Source of the DNA: Porogramme epimiltina
Taxonomy: Eukaryota > Basidiomycota > Agaricomycetes > Polyporales > Polyporaceae
Assembly (NCBI GenBank): GCA_900155495.1
Contig: FTLJ01000463.1
Coordinates: 1 to 12,865 of the forward strand
Length of the DNA stretch: 12,865 nucleotides
Direction of reading: 5' to 3'
Numbering within the stretch: position 1 is the first letter of the stretch; the number at the start of each line of letters is the position of its first letter. The translations under genes and the position numbers were made by a program. Positions 1-7,107 of this stretch are shown here, one piece after another. Under the pieces are notes generated by a model. It had not been told where the DNA came from. It saw only the letters and a list, made by a program, of their open reading frames with translations, and ran no database searches.

Positions 1-189
1 TCTTGGGACGGATTTAGACGCGCGTAAGATCCCAAAGGACTGCCGGCGAGGACAAGCACCGCGTTTGGGTGAGCACGAAACTTCTATATTGGGGAGTACC
101 CTTATGCACGACATCGGCTAACGCTAGGGCCGGGCCCGGGACGAGTGGGCTATTTCCTGGGACATAAAATAATTTTGGAAGTTGTTTTC
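1..189. other. left flank, no gene seen
   Basis: I recognise no coding frame or RNA here, and the stretch does not resemble the equivalent position in the other two units (about 4800-5070 and 9460-9750). Similarity to the later units starts around 180-240, shown by the run TCCCTGTTCCC at about 232 and 5117. This stretch is therefore read as sequence outside the duplicated array, with an approximate edge. Confidence 0.5.
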
Positions 190-340
190 CTCATCCATTC
201 CCGCACCGCACCCACGACGTTCGCACGACCTCCCTGTTCCCTTGCGCCCTTTGAATCTGTTTAGTAGTAGTCAACGAATGCAATGCTCAATTGGTGTATG
301 CTAACGCCCGCCTGCCCGTCACCTGGGGATAAGAAATGCT

Positions 341-370
341 CGACGTCCTAGTGAACCTAATATGCCCGTG
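341..370 (+). promoter_or_regulatory. conserved upstream block, unit 1
   Basis: The block has core AACCTAATATGCCC and is almost unchanged at 5225-5254 and 9925-9954, although the DNA around it has diverged strongly. It lies about 400 nt before the F-box ATG. Within it, CCTAATATGC resembles the MADS-box (CArG) consensus CC(A/T)6GG with one mismatch. A regulatory role is inferred from conservation only. Confidence 0.35.
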
Positions 371-515
371 CGCCAGCTGCTACACGGGGTCTGCTCACCT
401 ACTTGAGGGAGACTTGCCCTCTACCAGAATTCTCTTCGAAACCCTAACTCGCTCATATTTTTCTAGGCCCTGACAGGTAAGTGTGGTCTATAGACCTTCG
501 AGAGGAGCCGCGTCG

Positions 516-520
516 ATTGG
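516..520 (-). promoter_or_regulatory. inverted CCAAT box, unit 1
   Basis: ATTGG on the + strand reads CCAAT on the - strand. It lies 225 nt before the start codon, and the equivalent sites lie 239 nt (5415-5419) and 215 nt (10091-10095) upstream of the other two genes. CCAAT boxes bind the HAP/NF-Y complex in fungi. The motif is short, so only its conserved position makes it worth noting. Confidence 0.35.
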
Positions 521-744
521 CTAATCCTTCCATGATGGACGGCCGTCGCGTAGTACTAGTTGGCCTCGTTGCAAAACCCAGGCGGAACGCCCGCGTCCCA
601 GGGACATCCTATCCGTTGCTCACTCCCCTAGCACCCAACATCAGGTACTACCACATTCCACTACGAAATTGACTCCAATGCTCACCAATGGGACATCTAC
701 AGACTCGCGAGGAGAATACCCACAATATATCCCCTTGCTGAACG

Positions 745-2149
745 ATGGACGACGAGTCGGAGGTCGGGCACTCAACTAAGGTGTGTCCGTGTTCATCCCA
801 TGAGACCAAATCATGTCCACTATAAGTACTGATTATCTCTCAGACACTCCCGCCATACCTTCCCAGAGAGATTACCGACATCATCATTTCGTTCCTCCAC
901 CCTGACCATTGGTACCCGCATGACTACAAACCACTATGCAACTGCGCCCTTGTCTGTCGCCACTGGTTACCTGCCAGCCGTCACCAACTCCTCATGGACG
1001 TCTTGCTTTATTCCGATCGACAATACAACCTATTCGTCTCCAACGTCGTTCGATCTCCGACTGTCTCCCGTTGGCTTCCATCTATCCGCCGAATCAGCTT
1101 GAACGGCCAAACGCACATGGCCTCAAGCGTCTTTACGCACCAGCTCGGGGGTAGGTTCACCAACCTGCAAAAACTCTACATTCGCAATCAGAACTGGAAC
1201 ACCAGAGTGTGCTCCATCCCCCCTCGCATGTTCATCCTTTTCAGCGCCTTCACTTCCGTTCGGACCCTCGTCCTCGCGAATGTCCGGTTTCCGTCATCTG
1301 GCACAATGCGCTGCACCATCACCGCGCTACCTTCCTTAACCGACCTCGAGATGTGTTGTGTAACGTGGCCACTTTCACGCGGCAATCGACCACTTCGGGG
1401 TACGCGAAAGTCTCAGTTTCTGAGAAGAGTCCGTCAGTTCACACTTTGTGGCCTGGACCTTCCCTTGGAGGAAGAAATGTTCGAATGGCTCTCGGTGACC
1501 TCCTTTGGAACCTCCCTTGTGGACCTCGATATAGAGTCCACCGCTCTTACAAATGGTTCTAAACTCTGGGAGCTTGCTGGCCCCTCCGTCACGCGACTTG
1601 TCGCGAACTTTTCGGCAGACAGAGGGGGGCTCCCGGGTGATGGTATGTTGCACTAGCATGTAATCTTGAGCCAATCGGACCGACTTTAACGACGATTTGT
1701 ACGCAGAGTTCGTTGGGTCCCTCCGCCACTTCACCCAACTTCACTCTCTACGCCTCGTGGTGAATCCTTGGAGCGAAATGTTAAACTCTTGGGAGTGTGT
1801 ATCAACATTCCTTTCAATTGCATCACCACACTCGAACCTCAAGCACTTATCTATCCACCTTGATTATTTCATCCCGCAATCGAGTGGCATCGTCGACTTA
1901 GTAAACGAATATGGCTTTGTGCCCAGGAACGCAGAGGCCCTCGGATCGATCCTCAACAATGTCTTCAAAGACCTCCTTACGTTGGACCTGAGTTTATCTT
2001 TTGTTTGGCCATCACAATTTTTAGACGAAAGGGACCGCATTGATACCCAACTCCCTCAGTCGGCCGTCGAGGAAGAGGTGAGGAAGAAGCTCTCCAAACT
2101 CTCCGCCAAGATCATGGTTACAGTGTCTAGGGTAGAGCATGGCTTTTAG
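745..2149 (+). CDS. F-box/LRR-like protein, copy 1
   Basis: The predicted substrate adaptor of an SCF ubiquitin ligase has 425 aa. Exons are 745-780, 844-1642 and 1707-2149. Intron 1 (63 nt) is GTGTGT...CAG with a CTGAT branch site; intron 2 (64 nt, phase 1) is GTATGT...CAG. The start at 745 lies in CGATGG context, has an in-frame TGA at 739-741 before it, and is matched in the other copies. Starting at the later ATG (994) would delete the F-box. The F-box spans about residues 17-65: LPREITDIIISFL, then CALVCRHWLPASRHQLL. The rest carries irregular leucine-rich strands (VRTLVLANVRF, LTDLEMCCVTW, LVDLDIESTAL) and ends in a basic tail, VRKKLSKLSAK. The family role (Skp1 binding by the F-box, substrate binding by the C-terminal part) is established knowledge; the substrate is unknown. 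No disabling change was seen. Bases 1381-1560 differ from copy 2 at only about 14 sites in 180. Confidence 0.87.
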
Positions 2150-3006
2150 TAAGCTCGTTGTTCCGTCGATTGACCTCAGTATACTTATGCTGTGCATAGC
2201 CGTCCTCTTCATCCTCCTCCTCTGGAAGCGGCAGAAGATTCGACCGTCCGCGCTATCTCACCATCACAAGCATAATCGTAACACAGGTCACATGTGAGAA
2301 CGCAACAGTAGTTCGCTCAGATCCTACCGTGTCCAAATTGGCCCAAGTGATGGAGCAGGAGGATCGGGACGGTGTGGTGGCGAATGTGCTCGAGAGCAAT
2401 ACCAGAGTATAGTTTTGACAGTCGCTCGCAGAGACGGATTTGGCGGACGCGGAGAACGCGATAGATCTGTTCTTCTCCTTGGCTTCTTCGGACTTCATTA
2501 CTTCGGTATGCAATTCGAGATACGTATACTTTGGATGAGTCGTACGTAGATGTGGATCACACGGCTTTGAACAGAGGCTAGCTTCAACCAGCGCGACGAG
2601 AGGTGTCCCAATATACTAGTAAATGCTAGAGCGCCCAGGCGACTTGGGCATGTTATGACTCCTCCGCGTGAAACGAAACCGTCAGGCACACCCTGGTAAG
2701 ACACAGTGTTCGGTTCTCAGTGCACGTAGCTTTCTTTCTGTGCTCTCCGCGGCCCCCATAGGAGGCGTCACGTACCATCGTCGTTGTAGGAGGAGTAAGC
2801 TTTATGGTCCTTGACGCCGGGGGTACGGCAAGTACTGCTCAGAATCCAACCCCCCGGGAAGCTGATGTATAATCGGAGGACTACAATACAGGTAGCAACC
2901 TGGACAGCGTATCCTGCCCAAACTTGCCGGATCACTAACTCCTGAGACTCCGCTAGTGAACTAACTTGGCCTCGGACATTCCCTTGCCGCAGCATACAAT
3001 CACTGG
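2150..3006. other. gap between F-box gene 1 and phosphorylase relic 1
   Basis: I see no supportable gene here. The stretch aligns in pieces with 7108-7858 and 11731-12277, so it belongs to the repeated unit and probably includes the 3' UTR of the F-box gene. An open - strand frame at 2253-2513 is broken by stops and indels in unit 2, so it is not conserved as a gene, though its SEEAKEK segment (about 2488-2508) is shared with unit 2. The piece at about 2700-3000 has a counterpart in unit 2 but is missing from unit 3. Confidence 0.5.
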
Positions 3007-3063
3007 CTACGGGTCAACCGCGTCAGCGCCCCCCGCGCGGCACAACCGACGCAGCGCACACAC
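3007..3063 (-). other. relic intron at the truncation point, relic 1
   Basis: Immediately after the FDLQSFH exon comes GTGTGT, then CTGAC, GTTGAC and a terminal TAG, 57 nt in all, the usual intron length here. In intact phosphorylases a Gly-Asp-Tyr exon follows this point, but no convincing continuation is seen past 3007. The breakpoint that truncated the gene therefore lies in or just after this intron. Confidence 0.5.
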
Positions 3064-3903
3064 CGTGAAAGCTCTGCAAGTCGAACCCGCGCTTCGGCTT
3101 GCTCTCCAGCAACGTGAGGTGGTTCATGTTCGTTACCGCGTACCCCGCGATTGTCACGTCGTCCACCATCGCGAACACCTCCTGCCCGCCGTTCCACAGC
3201 GCCCGCCCGCCCTCGACCCGCTCCGCGTGGCCGTAGAAGCGGACCTGGTTGGCGACGTCGGAGCGGGGGAGCTTCTATGGGTTCTCTTTCTGGATCCACG
3301 GGTCCGGGGCGTCGAGCTGAGAGCCGTCCGGGGCAATGAGGTGCTAGAAGACACCTGCGCGCGTCAACGTCGGCTGCAGCGCGAAATCAGAGGATGAAGC
3401 GGCACACCGTGCGTGTAGCGCAGCTCGTAGTCCCACACCGGGAGCCCGCTCAAGTCCAGGTAGCGCCCGCAAGGCGGTCCCCCGTTGCCGAGGCCCACAT
3501 TGCACTCCTGCCCCGAGCAGGTCCTCGAACGCAAAGGCCGAGCTTGCCTGTCGCGTCCGCGTACTAAAGCTGAAGAGCGAGATCGAGGAGGGCGCTGTCG
3601 ACCATGCTGCCCATGAGGGATCGAGGAACTCGAGGGAGAGGTAATGCGCGCGCTTCCAATCGTCGCGCGGGCATTGCAGCCGCATCTCGTTCCAGTGCAC
3701 CTGTCTGCGGGGCGGCGCGGGGGGACAGGTGCGTCGGCACATGTGCGGAAACGAGGGGTGCGGGGGTAGGGGACGCATAGGGAGGTTGACGAGTACAGCG
3801 GGCGCGGCGGCGTTGTACGCGCCGATGTTGTCAAATTTGGACGTTTAGCGGGCGAACGAGGTGTGGGCGCGATGGGCCACGGACTTTGTGATCGAAGACA
3901 TAT
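3064..3903 (-). pseudogene. glycogen phosphorylase N-terminal fragment, relic 1
   Basis: This is a decayed piece of a GT35 glycogen phosphorylase gene; the intact enzyme releases glucose-1-phosphate from glycogen. Reading down from 3903: SSITKSVAHRAHTSFAR (stop 3845-3847); an inferred intron 3701-3790; WNEMRLQ and YLSLEFL (family: YYLSLEFLMGR); an 8-nt insertion at 3618-3625 shifting the frame before MGSMVDSALLDL; AFEDLLG; LGNGG; LPVWDYELRY; an intron at 3355-3407; then LIAPDGSQLDAPDPW, VRFYGHAERVEGGRALW and SKPKRGFDLQSF. Stops lie at 3344-3346 and 3275-3277; the second replaces the Trp after Asn-Pro. Only about residues 40-255 of an enzyme of roughly 850 aa are covered. The PLP-lysine half is absent, so no activity is possible. 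Similarity ends at a splice donor (3063). It faces F-box gene 1 tail to tail. Confidence 0.9.
3355..3407 (-). other. retained intron in relic 1
   Basis: A phase-1 intron interrupts the (K)YG|VF codons of the phosphorylase. It starts GTGTGC at 3407, ends GCAG at 3355 and carries GTTGACG near its 3' end. The same intron sits at 8151-8212 and 12574-12633. Its presence excludes a processed (mRNA-derived) pseudogene. Confidence 0.7.
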
Positions 3904-5070
3904 CTGGCAGGCGCACGGCGCGCGAAGGAAAGAAGAAAGGTGTTAGCGCGAGCAGCACAGGATCGCTCACGGCACGCAGATGTGAGCACGGGTAGCGCAT
4001 GAAGGCGGAGAGCCCAGGCTCCCAAGAGTGAGATACAGACTCTAGAAGAACACGAGGCTCACGTACGCGTATCGCGTCCTCTCCAACGCGGCACCACAGC
4101 CGTGGGCGTCGGCGGGGTGCCCACGACGTCTGCCACGACGCGCCGACTCCCCGAAGCCAGTGCGCGCGCGGTCTCCCGCCCATGCCGCGTCGGCGCGCGC
4201 AGTAGCTCAAAGAAAGGAGGTGCACACACCAGAGGTCAGGGCGGTAATGGCCTCCTATGCTCCTAGGCGTTCTCATCGTCCATGCGCATCGGTCTTGGTG
4301 CTGTATCCTGGGCGCAACAAACGGCGGAGGGGCGTCAGACGTCGCGCGCTTCCTCGAAGCAGCATACGGCAGGGTGTACCGACTGTTGAGTCGGAAACGT
4401 GCCGGCGGGCCTTGGCATTCAATCGATGGTGCTCGAGCGATGGTGGAAGCCATTTGTGCTTGTGTTTGGGATGAGCGGGAGGCAGAGTCAGAAGTAGTGA
4501 GGATAGATGCGGAGGGCAGCCGGGAAGGGCAGAAGAGGGCACGCGCACGAGAGGGTCGCGGCGTAGAGACGCTGTCTAACAGGAGAAGGGGAGGGGAGAT
4601 GGAAGTTGAAAGGGCGCGCACGCGGACGTCCGGCAGAGGCTGCACACGTGCAAGGGCCGTCGGCCCGTCGGGGCGGGTCGTGCGAAAGCTTCAAAGTGAT
4701 GGCGTCATCGCTCGCGATTCGACGGGTTCGTTGACGGATGAGATAACTCGCCCACGCCGCCCCTCGATGCTGCTCGCCCCGGTCCATAAAAAGAAGCCGT
4801 TCCACGAGAACGCGCAAGGCTCTTGTGGGTGCTGGGACACCGAAACAAGCATCCATTCTTTGGTGGGTTGGGGCGGCACCAGCCACCCACGACGCCCTCC
4901 TACGTAAGTCCTGTCCGCTTCCGCCTACTCGTCAGCCGTCTCGATCGGCTGCCATGTCTGGCTCCGTGTCATTTCGCGTTCCCCTGTCCACTACAACCCT
5001 CGTAGGTAGGATATCTATTCCCATCGACCCGTCGCCTCCCCGGCCATTGCGCATGCCTCCAATAAGCCGT
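3904..5070. other. GC-rich 5' flank of phosphorylase relic 1
   Basis: This stretch should hold the lost first exon(s) and promoter of the phosphorylase relic. An acceptor CAG directly before the exon at 3903 and a donor-like GTACGTGAG at about 4066 suggest an intron, but no upstream exon could be identified with confidence. Several long open frames on both strands (for example 4257-4907 + and 3845-4645 -) overlap each other and reflect GC richness. A - strand frame at about 4797-4886 (GAAPTHQRMDACFGV) has a counterpart at about 9486-9595 with mainly third-position differences in part of its length. Confidence 0.4.
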
Positions 5071-5224
5071 CTTTCTCGTACATACCCACATTTGGCACCC
5101 TCACCCCTGCTCCCTCCCTGTTCCCTACCACATGTAATCCTCGTTGGTAGTCGAGTAATGCGATTCTCCGTTGGTGTATATATGCTCGCGTCAGCCTGCG
5201 CGTGATGTGGCGGTCAGAAATACT

Positions 5225-5254
5225 CGGCGTCTTAGTGAACCTAATATGCCCATG
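5225..5254 (+). promoter_or_regulatory. conserved upstream block, unit 2
   Basis: This is the copy of the block at 341-370, with the same AACCTAATATGCCC core, 433 nt before the F-box ATG. It differs from unit 1 at only a few bases. Confidence 0.35.
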
Positions 5255-5414
5255 GGACTCATGACTGCTACTCTCCGGGGTCTGCCCACCTTGAAGGCGA
5301 CCTCCCCCCTTCCATTCTCCCCAGGTCCTTACCCCTTCCACTTTCTCTTGCGTCCTATCGTTCACGACATAGATAGTAGGTGCGGCCTATAATCTCTCTT
5401 GAGCAGCCACGTCA

Positions 5415-5419
5415 ATTGG
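5415..5419 (-). promoter_or_regulatory. inverted CCAAT box, unit 2
   Basis: ATTGG lies in the shared context ATTGGCTAAT, 239 nt before the F-box start codon and at the position equivalent to 516-520 of unit 1. Support comes from position and context, not from the five bases alone. Confidence 0.35.
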
Positions 5420-5657
5420 CTAATTCGGCCGGAAGTCCCATGGCATACACCAGTCGCGTCGTAGTCGGTACCATGCCAGAATCCAAGTCAAACGTCAAGT
5501 TCCACAACTATCCTTCTCTTCCATCTCCCATACAGTATCCAGCAATGGTAATCTCCACCGCATTCTACTATGCACTCGACTGAAGTCCTCACTGATGCGA
5601 CATCTACAGATTCGGGAGATTCATAGGTCCACAATAGGTCCCCTCACTGAATGTACG

Positions 5658-7107
5658 ATGGGCGATGTCGATCAGTCAACCAAGGTATGTAGTTATTAAC
5701 CCAATGAGACAGGACCATGTCTACCACAAGTGCTGACCATCTCTCAGACAGTACCACAATACCTTCCCCGGGAAATCACCGACATCATCATTTCGTTCCT
5801 CCTCCCTGAAGATTGCTACTGGCCATGGACACGGGGAACCAGGCCTGACTACGAGCCACTGTGCAAATGCGCCCTAGTCTGTCGCGTCTGGCTACCTGCC
5901 AGCCGTCACCACCTCCTCATGCATGTTTACCTCAATTCCGATCGACAATACAACCTATTCGTCTCCAACGTCGTTCGATCCCCGACTGTGTCCCGCTGGC
6001 TTCCATCTATCCGTCACTTCATGCTGGCGTTCTCGCGCTACGAGACATCAGCAAATAGTCATATGCACTTCGCCTCAAGGGTTTTTATGCACCAGCTAGG
6101 GGGTAGATTCCCCAACTTGGAACAACTCGTCATTCGCAATCAGGACTGGGACACCAAAGAATGCTCCATCCCACCTCGCATGTTCATCCTCCTCAGCGCG
6201 TTCTCCTCCGTTCGGACCCTTTTGCTCGCGAATGTACGGTTTCCGTCATCTGGCACAATACGCTGCACCATCACCGCATTACCTTCCTTAACCAACCTCG
6301 CAATGCACAATATAACGTGGCCAGTTTCACGCGGCAATCGACCACTTCGGGGCACACGGAAGTCTCAGTTTCTGAGAAGAGTCCGTCGGTTCACACTTCG
6401 TGGCCTAGACCTTCCCTTGGAGGAAGAAATGTTCGAATGGCTCTCAGTTACCTCCCTCGGAACCTCCCTTGTGGACCTCGATATAGAGTCCACTGCTCTA
6501 AAGAATGGTTCTGATCTCTGGGGGTTTGCCGGCCCGTCCGTCACTCGACTTGTCACGGACTTTTGGCCAGACAGAGGGGAGCTCCCAGGTGATAGTACGT
6601 CGCACTAGTATGAAATCCTAAGCCAACAGGGCTGAATTGAACCACGATTTGTACGTAGAGTTCGTTGGGTCCCTCCGCCACTTCAACCAACTTCAATCTC
6701 TACTACTCCGGGTGCATCCTGGGGGCGAAACAGTGGTGAACCCTTGGGAGTTCATATCAACCTTCCTTTCAATTGCATCGCCACCCTCGAACATCAAGGA
6801 CCTATCTATCTACTTTCGTTGGATCATCTCGCCATTGCCATTGAAGGATATCGTTGACTTAGCGAACGAGTGTGGGTTTGTGCTTAGGGACGCAGAGGCC
6901 CTCGAACCGATCCTCGGCAATTCCTTGAAAGGCCTCCTTACGTTGGGTCTGGAGTTTTACTTTCGTTGGCTGGTGTTATCCCCTGAAAACCACGAACAGG
7001 CCCTAACCCAAACATCTCAGTCAGCTGTCCAGGAAGTGGTGCGGAAGAAGCTCTCCAAAATCTCCGGGAAGACTAACGTAACCGTTTCTGTACTGCACGA
7101 GTCTTAG
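5658..7107 (+). CDS. F-box/LRR-like protein, copy 2
   Basis: This gene encodes 440 aa, the longest of the three. Exons are 5658-5684 (a 27-nt first exon, MGDVDQSTK), 5748-6594 and 6659-7107. Intron 1 (63 nt) is GTATGT...CTGACCATCTCTCAG; intron 2 (64 nt) is GTACGT...TAG in phase 1. The frame is open across intron 1, so a start near 5730 is possible on paper, but the conserved splice sites in all copies argue for the 27-nt exon. The F-box spans about residues 14-68: LPREITDIIISFL, then CALVCRVWLPASRHHLL. The link between its first helix and the Cys-rich helix has an extra stretch (CYWPWTRGTRPDYEPL) that the other copies lack. Leucine-rich-like strands follow (LEQLVIRNQDW, VRTLLLANVRF, VRRFTLRGLDL, IKDLSIYFRW), with tail VRKKLSKISGK. 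An SCF adaptor role is inferred from the family; the substrate is unknown. No inactivating lesion was seen. Confidence 0.88.

Larger units (their letters stand above)
190..744 (+). other. 5' region of F-box gene 1
   Basis: This is noncoding sequence upstream of the first F-box gene. It holds the conserved TTGGTGTATGCT motif (291-302), the 30-nt conserved block (341-370), an excellent donor-like CAG|GTAAGT (GT at 477), an inverted CCAAT box (ATTGG, 516-520) and an acceptor-like CATCTACAG ending at 702. A short reading frame from ATG 532 to 672 (46 codons plus stop) aligns with similar frames in the other units but is probably untranslated or intronic. An in-frame TGA at 739-741 sits just before the F-box start codon. 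Confidence 0.55.
190..5070 (+). repeat. tandem unit 1 (F-box gene plus phosphorylase relic)
   Basis: This is the first of three direct copies of a unit holding a + strand F-box gene and a - strand glycogen phosphorylase fragment. The order of landmarks is the same in all units: a TTGGTGTAT...ATGCT motif (291), a 30-nt block with core AACCTAATATGCCC (341-370), an ATTGG box (516-520), a CATCTACAG acceptor-like site (702), F-box exons (745-2149) and the relic (3064-3903). The distance from this F-box start codon to the next is 4913 nt. The unit ends are set by where copy 1 stops aligning on the left, so they are accurate to perhaps 50-100 nt. No target-site duplication or terminal repeat was recognised at the junctions. 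Confidence 0.85.
5071..5657 (+). other. 5' region of F-box gene 2
   Basis: No gene is supported here. Conserved elements are TTGGTGTATATATGCT (5171-5186, where two extra bases create a TATATA), the 30-nt block (5225-5254), a donor-like AG|GTGCGG (GT at 5380), an inverted CCAAT box (5415-5419) and an acceptor-like CATCTACAG ending at 5609. A short frame runs from ATG 5440 to 5583 (47 codons plus stop). An out-of-frame ATG at 5651 lies 7 nt before the chosen F-box ATG and could reduce its translation if it is in the mRNA. Confidence 0.5.

Noticed and set aside
994..1656. F-box gene 1 as a single-exon gene starting at ATG 994
   Set aside because: The frame is open back to 844 and encodes the F-box there. 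Conserved intron sites and the first exon at 745 fit all three copies, and 1643-1706 is an intron.
2253..2513. An 86-codon - strand frame behind F-box gene 1
   Set aside because: Unit 2 has stops and indels in the same place and unit 3 is deleted there, so no protein is conserved.
2950..3006. Continuation of relic 1 past its last intron, reading Ala-Ser-Asp-Cys like the family's Ala-Gly-Asp-Tyr
   Set aside because: Only a few residues agree, nothing further matches, and unit 2 has no such reading. Probably chance.
3845..4645. A 266-codon - strand open frame as a gene
   Set aside because: Only its last 19 or so codons (MSSITKSV...SFAR) match phosphorylase. The rest spans a likely intron and unassigned flank and is not conserved in unit 2.
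4257..4907. A 216-codon + strand open frame
   Set aside because: It has Arg-rich, low-information composition with no recognisable domain, overlaps frames on the other strand, and is not kept in unit 2. It is most likely a by-product of GC richness.
5730..5747. Start of F-box gene 2 inside what I call intron 1 (and likewise ATG 10380 in gene 3)
   Set aside because: The stretch holds the branch site and acceptor (CTGAC...CTCTCAG). The corresponding intron in copy 1 has no in-frame start at this place, whereas the upstream 9-12 codon exon is shared by all.
6589..6594. Alternative intron 2 donor GTGATA at 6589
   Set aside because: It would also keep the frame, but copy 3 has no GT at that position, while GTATGT/GTACGT six bases later is present in all three and gives exactly 64 nt each time.
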